This document shows, piece by piece, positions 1 through 6,679 of a DNA stretch of 12,857 nt. Numbering within the stretch: the stretch's first letter is position 1; the number at the start of each line of letters is the position of its first letter. The translations under genes and the position numbers were made by a program. The notes beneath the pieces are model-generated. The model was not told where the DNA came from. It searched no databases and was given only the letters and a program-made list of their open reading frames with translations. Where the stretch lies: positions 1 through 12,857 of the forward strand of contig JAJAZO010000419.1 of NCBI GenBank assembly GCA_026785745.1, in the 5' to 3' direction. This stretch comes from Chitinophagaceae bacterium (GTDB lineage: Bacteria; Bacteroidota; Bacteroidia; Chitinophagales; Chitinophagaceae).

Positions 1-842
1 AAATGATGTGGTAATAATGGAGCATCCGTTGCAACAACCACTATAATAGAGCCATCACCTTCCTGCCTGTAAGAAGGGGCTGCTTTGAGTTCATTGTTCA
101 GTGTATCTATTAATTCTTTGCCAACTGGTACACCGGCAATAATGAGATTATTTTTTCTTCCAAAGTTTGATTGTACGAATACACCTACGGTATAATTGGA
201 GTCTTTAATATTAATAACTCTTGAAGAGCTGCCTGACCCGCCTTTAAATCCTAAACACCGGCTGCCTGTACCGCCACCCACATTACCTTCTTTTAGTAAG
301 CCAGACTTTGCACTGTCTAATGCTTCCCAGGCATTACTTTCTTTTACATGAAAACCATAAATATCATTTAAGAAACCATCATATGTTTCTGCCACCACCG
401 GATAGGTGTACCAAAAATCTTCTTTATACCAGCCTGTTTTTACATACCATTTCAATACGGCATCCCGTACTACTCCCACACTGTTGGTATTGGTTATCAT
501 CACCGGGCCTTCTAAAAATCCTGATTCCGTTACCCAGGTAGTGCCCGTCATTTCGCCATTGCCATTTAATGTGTACCAATTGGCAAATACCGGATTATTA
601 TTTTTTCCCCTTGGAAAAATAGCGGTAACTCCTGTACGTATCGGGCCTTTGCCTCTTATGTTTTTTCCCTGACCGGAAATGATAGTACTGTAACCCACTT
701 CCACGCCTTTCACATCTGTAATGGCATTGAATTTACCGGTAATGCCTTCAAAAGGAATTCCAATATCTCTTGCTCTTGGTTTTTGTGCAGAGATGGAATA
801 ATGAATGATAAGCAGGAAAAATAGTGAAGCAATAAATTTCAT
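1..842 (-). CDS. S58 (DmpA/P1 family) aminopeptidase, secreted, C-terminus outside window
   Basis: The first 280 codons are visible; the gene runs off the low-coordinate edge without a stop. Residues 1-20 form a Sec signal peptide ending Ile-Ser-Ala-Gln. The mature part begins with the family opening RARDIGIPFEG (residues 23-33), followed by TNTNSVG (117-123) and a Gly-rich stretch GGGTGSRCLGFKGG (189-202). The hallmark DGSIIVVVATDAPL lies at 263-276. S58 enzymes are N-terminal nucleophile peptidases made as a precursor that cleaves itself before a serine. By analogy with DmpA, cleavage should fall between Gly264 and Ser265, with Ser265 the nucleophile and only the start of the beta chain inside the window. 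Members release N-terminal L-, D- or beta-amino acids from peptides, amides or esters; which applies here cannot be read from sequence. The 5' end is duplicated at 1959-2096. It follows the amidohydrolase gene after 45 bp. Confidence 0.93.
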   Translation of the reverse strand, partial: MKFIASLFFLLIIHYSISAQKPRARDIGIPFEGITGKFNAITDVKGVEVGYSTIISGQGKNIRGKGPIRTGVTAIFPRGKNNNPVFANWYTLNGNGEMTGTTWVTESGFLEGPVMITNTNSVGVVRDAVLKWYVKTGWYKEDFWYTYPVVAETYDGFLNDIYGFHVKESNAWEALDSAKSGLLKEGNVGGGTGSRCLGFKGGSGSSSRVINIKDSNYTVGVFVQSNFGRKNNLIIAGVPVGKELIDTLNNELKAAPSYRQEGDGSIIVVVATDAPLLPHH

Positions 843-865
843 AACAGTTGGTTTATATTTAATGA
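704..865 (-). repeat. Copy A of duplicated S58 peptidase 5' segment
   Basis: This stretch covers the first 46 codons of the S58 peptidase gene and about 23 bases upstream. It matches 1958-2119 at a constant offset of 1254 bases with no indel. Over the 138 coding bases I count 9 differences (about 94% identity). Similarity fades further upstream and stops abruptly inside the gene just after the Val-Lys-Gly codons. Confidence 0.9.
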
Positions 866-887
866 GGATAAAGTATTACGGGAATTG

Positions 888-1811
888 TTATTTCATTTTT
901 AAAAATCTTGCTGCATTATTGTAGAGTATATCTTCTTTGTCTTTTTTTGTGAGGAAGGGTAAACTATTTAGAAAGCGAACCGATTTTTCAATGGCATACG
1001 GCCATATCATTTGGTCTGAGCCAAACATTACCCGATCCAGATAACCAGCTTCCTTGATATTTCGAAGGAATTCTTTGATATAGCGTTGTGTATTAGGTTC
1101 CACCCAAAGCATCACTGCAAGATCTGTATATAGTTGTGGATAATAGGACATGAGTCTGATGGCATGCTCTGGCCAGTCTTCTCCTCCGGCATGCATCATA
1201 TAAATTCTAAGTTTAGGATATTTTACTAAAACATCTTCAATTAAATAAGGGTCTCCCAGGTGAAGTCTTGCTTTCGGCGACCATGAATAGGTTCCTCCCG
1301 GGTCGCCACCACCTGTATGTATGGCTACCGGAATATCATACTTTTCACAGATGCGTAAATAAGGCTGCCAGATAGAATCGCTAAGTGTGGTACCGCTATA
1401 ATAGGCGCCGATTTCCCCAAATACTTCAATCTTTTTATCTTTTACCAATTGCTCAAACTTAACACTGTCCATTCCATAATCATTTGGAGAAAACATTAAA
1501 ATTCCCCTGATAACAATTTGATTGCTGTCTTTTGCCGCCCAGTTTTCTACACTTTCAGGATTACCACTTACAACAGCTTTCAAAATATTTAATTTCTTAA
1601 ACGCTTCGAAAGTTGCCAGTCGATGTGTTTCTGCATTTCGAGAACCTTTATTGCCATAATGATCGCTTGATGGTTCCCGGCCACCAAAGTCGCCGTCTGT
1701 GTAAGAATGAATGTGCATGTCAATAATTTTTATTTGCGCCTGTATGGTTGCAGTAAAAAAGAACAATGCACTTAAAAAGGCGAGTAGTGTTTTTGATGTT
1801 TTATTTCTCAT
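888..1811 (-). CDS. Secreted amidohydrolase-2 family metal-dependent hydrolase
   Basis: This 307-residue protein has a Sec leader (residues 1-26, cleavage near Gln-Ala-Gln) and a TIM-barrel hydrolase domain of the amidohydrolase-2 type. Visible metal or active-site signatures are HxH at His33/His35 (DMHIH), Glu133 (FGEIGAY), His165 (AIHTGGG), His207 (MMHAGGEDWP) and Asp266 (MFGSDQ). The typical C-terminal YNNAARFL follows at 297-304. Relatives hydrolyse or decarboxylate varied cyclic or carboxylated small molecules, so the substrate is open; export points to extracytoplasmic chemistry. The leader and upstream spacer are close copies of those of the M28 peptidase gene at 8363-9865, although the mature proteins are unrelated. 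It lies 30 bp after the chimeric ORF and 45 bp before the S58 peptidase gene, so it is probably co-transcribed with both. Confidence 0.9.
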   Translation of the reverse strand: MRNKTSKTLLAFLSALFFFTATIQAQIKIIDMHIHSYTDGDFGGREPSSDHYGNKGSRNAETHRLATFEAFKKLNILKAVVSGNPESVENWAAKDSNQIVIRGILMFSPNDYGMDSVKFEQLVKDKKIEVFGEIGAYYSGTTLSDSIWQPYLRICEKYDIPVAIHTGGGDPGGTYSWSPKARLHLGDPYLIEDVLVKYPKLRIYMMHAGGEDWPEHAIRLMSYYPQLYTDLAVMLWVEPNTQRYIKEFLRNIKEAGYLDRVMFGSDQMIWPYAIEKSVRFLNSLPFLTKKDKEDILYNNAARFLKMK

Positions 1812-1958
1812 GCTGAATGTATTTTAAATTTTTGTTGATTTTTAATCTGCACTCACCAATACCCTTTTCCATAATTTGTTGTGGCTGATGATTAAGGTTT
1901 GAGTGTTCAATGTAAACGGCCTTGGCTGGTCGGTATCAATATACCATGGTAATGAACC
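1734..1958 (-). repeat. Lipocalin tail, spacer and leader block, copy 1
   Basis: On the minus strand this block contains the last 38 codons plus stop of the lipocalin-like tail (1842-1958), the 30-bp spacer with TATTTTAAATTTTTGTTGAT, and the 26-codon signal peptide of the amidohydrolase. It aligns with 9788-10013 with one single-base indel in the spacer. The leader portion is about 81% identical at the base level (63 of 78). The protein tail is 27 of 38 residues identical. Homology ends at the signal-peptide cleavage region, after which the two downstream enzymes are unrelated. Confidence 0.88.
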
Positions 1959-2096
1959 GCCTTTCACATCTGTAATGGCATTGAATTTACCGGTTGTTCC
2001 GTCAAAAGGGATTCCAATATCTCTTGCTCTAGATTTTTGTGCAGAGATGGAAGAATGAATAATAAGCAGGAAAAATAGTGAAGCAATAAATTTCAT
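1842..2096 (-). CDS. Chimeric small secreted ORF: S58 peptidase N-terminus fused to lipocalin-like C-terminus
   Basis: This is an 84-residue in-frame fusion. Residues 1-46 copy the S58 peptidase at 1-842: signal peptide ending Ile-Ser-Ala-Gln, then RARDIGIPFDG and up to ITDVKG. Residues 47-84 copy the C-terminus of the lipocalin-like protein at 9897-10409 (GSLPWYIDTDQPRPF, then a tail ending RVLVSAD). The join falls in Val-Lys-Gly, present in both parents, where the two genes share roughly ten bases of near-identity (ATGTRAAAGG). It therefore looks like a deletion or unequal-recombination product that removed the S58 catalytic part and the lipocalin core. If translated and exported it would give a peptide of about 64 residues with no catalytic residue. 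The simplest reading is a gene remnant; a surviving short secreted product is possible because both halves stay in frame. It lies between the sterol-desaturase-like gene and the amidohydrolase gene. Confidence 0.85.
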   Translation of the reverse strand: MKFIASLFFLLIIHSSISAQKSRARDIGIPFDGTTGKFNAITDVKGGSLPWYIDTDQPRPFTLNTQTLIISHNKLWKRVLVSAD

Positions 2097-2119
2097 AACA
2101 GTTGGTTAATGTTTAATAA
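1958..2119 (-). repeat. Copy B of duplicated S58 peptidase 5' segment
   Basis: This is the partner of 704-865 at offset 1254. It carries the start region, leader and first 46 codons now at the front of the chimeric ORF, and part of the upstream sequence including AACCAACTGTT just before the ATG. The nine coding differences include both silent and replacement changes, so the copy is recent but not brand new. Confidence 0.9.
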
Positions 2120-2142
2120 GAGTAATAAGATTGCTACAATTT

Positions 2143-2970
2143 CTATTCTATCTTTTTTAATTCATCTGAACCAATCCGCCTCACATTTATAAAGGGACTT
2201 ATCATTAAATACCAGAAGGTTTGTTTTTTGGCCTCATCAAATTCTTTTAATCCAAACTTTATCTGCTCCACCGGTTTGTGTTTATAGGTTCCAAAAATCC
2301 GGTCCCATAGAATGAAGATGTCAGCAAAATTAGAGTCTGTATAATACTGGTCTTGCTCATGATGCACTTTGTGCAGGTTGGGTGTTGTAAATACCAATCC
2401 AAATGTTTTATCAATCCATGTAGGAAATTTAAGGTTGGCATGTTCCAGGAAAAAGAAGGGTACAGAAACCAGGAAATATAATCCCAGTGATACCAGGTCT
2501 AACCCGAAAATACCTGCGGCCACAATATTGCCAACACCAAACCATAAAAAACTCTCAATAGGATGGCCTCTGAAAAAAGTAGAGGAATCCATGCTGGTAT
2601 CGCTGTGATGAACCCTGTTAAAACGCCATAGTAACGGTGCTTTATGTGATGTACGGTGAAACCAATACGTAACGAAATCAAACAAGACCACTGCCAGTAT
2701 CAGTTTTAGCCAAACCGGAACCTGTATCAAATAAAAAAGGCCAACCTGGTTTTTATTCAACCATTCAATACTATACACTAAAACGATCGCCCACAACAAA
2801 TTTCCAAGAAAAAAAACAACCTGGAACAACAGGTTCTGTAGTAAATGCTGCGGTCTTTTATTGAATTTGAAATGGGTATTCATTATCTGTTCTAACGAAT
2901 AAAAGGCCACAATAAATCCAATGACGATGTAATTGAAGTCAATGGCAAGAAGTTTGTTTAACAGTTCCAT
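2143..2970 (-). CDS. Sterol desaturase / fatty acid hydroxylase superfamily membrane protein
   Basis: This 275-residue integral membrane protein has hydrophobic segments around residues 13-27, 48-68, 83-103 and 145-175. The histidine boxes of the non-haem di-iron fatty acid hydroxylase superfamily are present: HRTSH (105-109), RVHHSD (120-124), EHANL (His177), and NLHKVHHEQ (His200, His203, His204). The family-typical ending SNFADIFILWDRIFGTY follows (213-229). Members use O2 to hydroxylate or desaturate lipids such as sterols, carotenoids, sphingolipid bases or alkylglycerols; the actual lipid cannot be told here. There is no leader; the first helix inserts it in the membrane. The gene follows the serine hydrolase gene by 43 bp and is read in the same direction. 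Functionally it is the odd member among amide hydrolases, so it may be a neighbour by chance. Confidence 0.92.
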   Translation of the reverse strand: MELLNKLLAIDFNYIVIGFIVAFYSLEQIMNTHFKFNKRPQHLLQNLLFQVVFFLGNLLWAIVLVYSIEWLNKNQVGLFYLIQVPVWLKLILAVVLFDFVTYWFHRTSHKAPLLWRFNRVHHSDTSMDSSTFFRGHPIESFLWFGVGNIVAAGIFGLDLVSLGLYFLVSVPFFFLEHANLKFPTWIDKTFGLVFTTPNLHKVHHEQDQYYTDSNFADIFILWDRIFGTYKHKPVEQIKFGLKEFDEAKKQTFWYLMISPFINVRRIGSDELKKIE

Positions 2971-3013
2971 GTTGTTTATTTTTTAAGTTTTGTCAATACG
3001 TTTTTTTTGCATA

Positions 3014-4165
3014 TTACTTATTCTCTATAGATTTTATAATCAAGCCCAACACATCACCTACTTTACTATCATCCATCCATCGTGCAACCACTACCAAATC
3101 ATGTTCGCTGTCAACAATAATATAATTGCCGCCAAAGCCCTGAGCAGAATAAACTTTTGAAGAAACGGCTGCCCATTTTTTATCAGCGTTTATCCACCAC
3201 ATATATCCGTAGTTTTTATTTGGAACTGATGATTGCTGTGCGGCATTTATCCATTTTTCAGATATCAATTGCTGGTTTTTCCATTTTCCATTTCGCAAAA
3301 ACAATAAACCAAACCTTGCCTGGTCGAGTGTATTGGTAAAAATGCCTCCGCCATGATGCCCGCCACCACTAACTGATTGCATCATCAACCCATCCATATT
3401 TATATAAGAGTTTTCGTAGCCATACCATCTCCATGTAGTAGAAGCACCAATGGGGTCCATAATTTTCTCTTTCAGCACAACAGGCAAAGGTTTTCGCCAT
3501 ACCTGTAATAAAGAATAGGCCAACAGGTTTACACGAACATCATTGTATTCATAAACGGTTCCGGGCTCCAGCAGTTTCCTGTTTTTCCAATCATCAATGT
3601 CACCTTCTTTTGGTGGCCTGTCGGCCCAATCATGCAAACCGAAAAGACTGCCACTCCAATCTGATGATTGATTCAATAAATTATCCCAGGTAATTTTTGA
3701 ATTATGTTCACCTTCAAAAGAATCATCCCAAACATAATTACCCACTTTATCGGTTATATTTTTTATTAACCCATTATCTACTGCCAGACCTGCAAAGGTG
3801 GATAGATAACTTTTTGTTCCGCTAAAGGTCATATCTACCCGGTTTACATCACCCCATTGCGCCACGATATACCCATTTTTAATGACCAGTCCTGCCGGTC
3901 CGCCTCTTTGTTTCATAGGCCCGATGATTTTATAATCCGGCTCTCTTGAATACGATTTTAGGTTGGCGAGTCGTAAATCCCGTTCAACTGTATTCTCACT
4001 TTTTAAAGCAAGCGATACAGCACTGTCCAAAAAAGTTTTGTTCATCTTCAGATCTTCGGGCTTTTTAGTTTGCCATTCAGCATCGGGGTAATAGGCTTGC
4101 TGAGCATGGGCATTATTGAAAAGAAAAAACAAACTAAGCAGAGAGATAAAGAATTTTTTTCTCAT
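3014..4165 (-). CDS. Secreted serine hydrolase, class C beta-lactamase-like fold
   Basis: This 383-residue protein has a Sec leader (MRKKFF..., cleavage near His-Ala-Gln at 20-22). The beta-lactamase/DD-peptidase fold is marked by the SxxK motif Ser115-Gly-Thr-Lys118 (TFSGTKSYLS). A second-motif region EYNDVRVNLLAYSLL (206-220) follows, then HHGGGIFTNTLDQARFG (270-286), and a third-motif equivalent AQGFGGNYIIVD (341-352). This family includes class C beta-lactamases, esterases and D-amino-acid peptidases; the sequence resembles the esterase/peptidase side more than true AmpC. In the second motif Tyr207-Asn-Asp stands where Tyr-Ser-Asn or Tyr-Ala-Asn is usual. It is the first gene after the hairpin-array gap and probably heads the second transcription unit. 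No convincing Bacteroidota promoter (TTTG with TAnnTTTG) was found upstream. Confidence 0.9.
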   Translation of the reverse strand: MRKKFFISLLSLFFLFNNAHAQQAYYPDAEWQTKKPEDLKMNKTFLDSAVSLALKSENTVERDLRLANLKSYSREPDYKIIGPMKQRGGPAGLVIKNGYIVAQWGDVNRVDMTFSGTKSYLSTFAGLAVDNGLIKNITDKVGNYVWDDSFEGEHNSKITWDNLLNQSSDWSGSLFGLHDWADRPPKEGDIDDWKNRKLLEPGTVYEYNDVRVNLLAYSLLQVWRKPLPVVLKEKIMDPIGASTTWRWYGYENSYINMDGLMMQSVSGGGHHGGGIFTNTLDQARFGLLFLRNGKWKNQQLISEKWINAAQQSSVPNKNYGYMWWINADKKWAAVSSKVYSAQGFGGNYIIVDSEHDLVVVARWMDDSKVGDVLGLIIKSIENK

Positions 4166-4249
4166 TGTTTTGGTTTTTTATTTATGCAACAGTTTGAATA
4201 AAGCTTTCAGTATTTATATGTATCGAACCTACGGCTTTTTGATTTACTT

Positions 4250-4265
4250 ATTGCATTCCTGCAAT
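4250..4265. repeat. Short hairpin (6-bp stem, TTCC loop)
   Basis: ATTGCA (4250-4255) pairs with TGCAAT (4260-4265) around TTCC. It has no counterpart at the mirror position in the other half of the array and overlaps the first bases of the TGAA-loop hairpin, so the two could form alternative structures. Confidence 0.55.
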
Positions 4266-4280
4266 GGATTGAAATCCATT
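4263..4280. repeat. TGAA-loop hairpin, plus-strand orientation
   Basis: AATGGAT (4263-4269) pairs perfectly with ATCCATT (4274-4280) around a TGAA loop. It is the mirror partner of 4375-4394. The shared core is GG-R-T-TGAA-A-Y-CC, with the variable pair changed on both sides so that pairing is kept. Confidence 0.75.
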
Positions 4281-4374
4281 TTTACAAAATGTATCGATGC
4301 TACGCATCTGCACTAACCTAAACTTACAGTTTATGTTTCGCATACAGAGCCGTAGGCTCGATTTATTTTTATAA

Positions 4375-4394
4375 CACCGGGTTTCAACCCGGTG
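4375..4394. repeat. Perfect palindrome with TGAA loop on the minus strand
   Basis: Arms CACCGGGTT (4375-4383) and AACCCGGTG (4386-4394) are perfectly complementary. Read on the minus strand it is CACCGGGT, TGAA, ACCCGGTG. It is the strongest hairpin in the window. In the direction of local transcription it is preceded, not followed, by a T run, so it does not look like a standard intrinsic terminator of the D-aminoacylase transcript. It could still stabilise the mRNA 3' end. Confidence 0.85.
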
Positions 4395-4461
4395 AAAAAA
4401 CCAACATTATAAATTGAGTGCCATCGGCACGATACATTTTAACTATACTGAAAATCTCTTA

Positions 4462-5961
4462 CTACTTTTTGTATTTCCCATAACCAGGCTGCCCCGGAAA
4501 AACATTCTCAACCGTTTTTACATTCTTCAATACAAAAACACCATTTACCATTACATATTCAATGCCTTCAGAAAAGGCAAGCCCTTTATCAAATGTGGCT
4601 TTGTCTATTACCGTATTGGGATTGAAAATAGTAATATCTGCATCGGCACCAATTTGTATTCTGCCTTTGTAGCGCATCATGGGGGCAATGCCTTCTAATC
4701 TTTTTGCTGGTAAAAAAGTCATTTTTTCAATAGCTGTCACCAGGTCAATTACTTTTTCTTCTCTTACATATTTCCCAAGTACTCTTGAGAAGGTTCCTGC
4801 GGTACGGGGATGTGCCAGCGGTGCATAAGGCATCCCATCCGATGCAATGATAACACCGGGTGCAGCAATCCCAGTCTTTATCCATTCGGGTTTCATGGAG
4901 TGAATAATAGCCACTCCACCTGTCTTTCTGTAACTCTCAAATGTTTCTTTAGTGAGCCGTTCACCTGTTGCCACCCATTGCAAATCGCCATAACTGATTG
5001 CCATTTTATCCTGCCAGCCATCATTGAAAATAGCACTTTGCAGCAGTGTGGAACCAGCTGTATATGGATATAGCTCCGTAGTAATATCAAAACCTTTATT
5101 CTTTGCTGACTGTATCATATCCAATGACAGCTGAATTTGCCCCAATGACATACTATTAATATGAACAATATGAAGCGGCGCATTTGTAAGAATAGCATCG
5201 GCTATCACTTCCTGTATAGAAATAATGTTAGGTTCTCTGACATGAGAGAAAACCAATGCATTTAACTCACCGGCCAACTGATAAACCCTATACATTTCAG
5301 TAGGATTTGTTTTGGGTAAATAACCAATGGGTACACCAATCCCTATTCCACCTTCGGCTAAAGAAGATTTGATGTTGGATAATGTCTTACTCATTTCCTG
5401 TTCAGTTAGAGGTTCGGCAGAGGCAGGCAGGATAGTATTTGTCATCCCCTCGATTGTTGATTCCCCCTTAATACTTCTCTGATACAATTTGCTTACGCCG
5501 TCTTTGTATTTATCTATTGCCTTAAATCGTTCATAAGGCCAGCATACACTGGCCCCATAATTTATCAATGCTTTCGACTGTCTTGTTGTGTACCACTCTT
5601 TCAAATTTTCGATACCCCATTCTAATTCCAGGGCTGTGGTAACGCCATCATGCAATTGGTATTCCTGTTCTTTATTACTTCTGCCATGTATATGCAAATC
5701 AATAAAACCGGGTGCTACTACCAGGCCGCTTACATTGATTACTTCTTTTCCTTTTAAGGGTTCCGATGAAATTTGTGCAATACGATTTTGTATGATGCCC
5801 ACATTTTTAATAGCATCTAGTTTCGTTTCGGGGTCAATGACTCTCCCACCAGTTAATACTATATCATATTCGGTTGTTGATTGTGCTGCGGCAATCGGGC
5901 AAATACTTATTATGCTTATAAAACACAAAACAATTTTTTGAAGCAGATTTTTTTCTTTCAT
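4462..5961 (-). CDS. Secreted D-aminoacylase-like amidohydrolase (N-acyl-D-amino-acid deacylase family)
   Basis: This 499-residue protein has a Sec leader (residues 1-27, cleavage near Ala-Ala-Ala-Gln) and a composite beta-sandwich plus TIM-barrel of the amidohydrolase superfamily. The opening YDIVLTGGRVIDPET (32-46) is typical. Metal motifs are GFIDLHIH (His90, His92), SHVRE (His240), HIVHINS (His267) and ASDGMPY (Asp375). Family landmarks ELYPYTAGST (296-305), AHPRTAGTFSRVLGKYVRE (383-401) and the closing GADADITIFNP (438-448) are present. D-aminoacylases hydrolyse N-acyl-D-amino acids to the free D-amino acid and a carboxylate. Where characterised D-aminoacylases carry a metal-binding Cys after GVTT, this protein has ALELEWG with Glu112/Glu114. 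Substrate could therefore differ (N-acyl-D-amino acids, isoaspartyl-like dipeptides or related). It follows the cupin gene by 27 bp and ends the first gene block. Confidence 0.9.
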   Translation of the reverse strand: MKEKNLLQKIVLCFISIISICPIAAAQSTTEYDIVLTGGRVIDPETKLDAIKNVGIIQNRIAQISSEPLKGKEVINVSGLVVAPGFIDLHIHGRSNKEQEYQLHDGVTTALELEWGIENLKEWYTTRQSKALINYGASVCWPYERFKAIDKYKDGVSKLYQRSIKGESTIEGMTNTILPASAEPLTEQEMSKTLSNIKSSLAEGGIGIGVPIGYLPKTNPTEMYRVYQLAGELNALVFSHVREPNIISIQEVIADAILTNAPLHIVHINSMSLGQIQLSLDMIQSAKNKGFDITTELYPYTAGSTLLQSAIFNDGWQDKMAISYGDLQWVATGERLTKETFESYRKTGGVAIIHSMKPEWIKTGIAAPGVIIASDGMPYAPLAHPRTAGTFSRVLGKYVREEKVIDLVTAIEKMTFLPAKRLEGIAPMMRYKGRIQIGADADITIFNPNTVIDKATFDKGLAFSEGIEYVMVNGVFVLKNVKTVENVFPGQPGYGKYKK

Positions 5962-5988
5962 TAGATTAATTTTAAAAAATTAGTATCG

Positions 5989-6651
5989 TCATTTGATTTC
6001 AAAAATTACAAGGTTAATTTTTTCATTCCCTTTTGCCGAGAAATAAAAAGAACTACCGGGTTTTATATACAAATACTTCCCCGTTTTTATACTGGTAGAT
6101 TTTTTGTTTTTTGTGTTATAAAATATTACTTCATTGCCTTTTACAAGTTCTGCAACTATAGGGCCACGGCTGCTAATGATTTGTTCATTGATCGATGAAT
6201 CGGTTAAACGATAAGCAACTACTTTTTCATTTTCAAACAATACAGTAAATGGTAAATATTTGTGTTGGCTATTACTGTTGTATGAGGAAAGGATTTCAAT
6301 ATCGGTAACATGAAACAGACTTGTATCCCAATTACTTACCCGATGAATTAATACGTCTGGCGAAAAAGAACGATACGATGCACTGCCTGCTATATTTTGA
6401 CTTTTCACCCAGTCCTGCTCTTTTACCTGAATACCTACGGTTGTATTGGTGAACTGCAAAAAAACAGAAGGGGTAGAATGAATATGAAATAAAGTAGTAT
6501 CGCCGGGGGGAATCCATACATCTAACAGCCGGATATATTTATTTTCAAGCACTTTTTTATGCCGGGGCTCTTTGCTCACCTGTACCTGGGCTGTTAATCC
6601 CAATGAATTAAATAGCATTGCGGCAAGGAGGATTGATATTCTATTTTTCAT
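5989..6651 (-). CDS. Small secreted cupin-domain protein
   Basis: I place the start at 6651 (220 residues). From there a clear Sec leader runs MKNRISILLAAMLF to Leu-Thr-Ala-Gln at 19-22. The same frame is open to an ATG at 6777, but that would add 42 residues before the leader and overlap the end of the SnoaL-like gene by 98 bases. The mature part has a cupin-type segment IPPGDTTLFHIHSTPSVF (47-64) with His56 and His58. A second, weaker beta-rich half (about residues 140-220) has a Gly-Lys-Tyr-Leu-Tyr-Ile-Lys-Pro-Gly turn near 196-204. It looks like a bicupin in which the second half lacks obvious metal ligands. Cupins may be isomerases, dioxygenases or binding proteins, so no activity can be named. 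It sits 28 bp after the SnoaL-like gene in the same unit. Confidence 0.82.
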   Translation of the reverse strand: MKNRISILLAAMLFNSLGLTAQVQVSKEPRHKKVLENKYIRLLDVWIPPGDTTLFHIHSTPSVFLQFTNTTVGIQVKEQDWVKSQNIAGSASYRSFSPDVLIHRVSNWDTSLFHVTDIEILSSYNSNSQHKYLPFTVLFENEKVVAYRLTDSSINEQIISSRGPIVAELVKGNEVIFYNTKNKKSTSIKTGKYLYIKPGSSFYFSAKGNEKINLVIFEIK

Positions 6652-6679
6652 AATTTGATGATTTGGGTTTTGAATAGAT

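Larger units (their letters stand above)
4219..4440. repeat. Inverted array of mini-hairpins, REP/BIME-like element
   Basis: Four small hairpin units of a common form (TATCG or ATCG, then about 5-bp arms around a 3-base loop) are visible. Two read on plus: the degenerate 4225-4237, and 4296-4308 (GATGC-TAC-GCATC). Two read on minus: 4347-4359 (GAGCC/GGCTC) and 4418-4430 (GTGCC/GGCAC). Between each pair sits a hairpin with TGAA in the loop: 4263-4280 on plus and 4375-4394 on minus. The centres of matching parts (4231/4424, 4271.5/4384.5, 4302/4353) all mirror about position 4328, so the whole is two inverted copies of a composite unit of roughly 90-100 bp. The layout resembles REP/BIME-type repeats mobilised by RAYT transposases, but no transposase is in the window. 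Confidence 0.8.
4166..4461. other. Gene-free intergenic region with hairpin array
   Basis: This is the only long gap in the window. I see no credible coding sequence on either strand. It separates the D-aminoacylase-like gene (ends at 4462) from the serine hydrolase gene (starts at 4165). Nearly all of it from 4219 to 4440 is occupied by the inverted hairpin array described separately. The remaining part near 4166-4218 would be the 5' leader of the serine hydrolase transcript. Confidence 0.85.

Noticed and set aside
2991..2996. TTGACA on the minus strand as a -35 box for the sterol-desaturase-like gene
   Set aside because: A properly spaced -10 box would fall at or past the start codon, and sigma-70 consensus of the E. 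coli type is not the norm in Bacteroidota.
4375..4394. Intrinsic terminator for the D-aminoacylase-like gene
   Set aside because: In the transcribed (minus) direction the T run comes before the hairpin, and an A-rich stretch follows. The hairpin fits the repeat array better.
4219..4440. CRISPR array
   Set aside because: The units are inverted in two orientations, differ in stem sequence, and lack constant repeats with unique spacers. No cas gene is present.
5588..5941. 117-codon plus-strand open frame
   Set aside because: It lies wholly antisense to the well-supported D-aminoacylase-like gene, has low-complexity composition and shows no recognisable domain. The other plus-strand frames are shadows in the same way.
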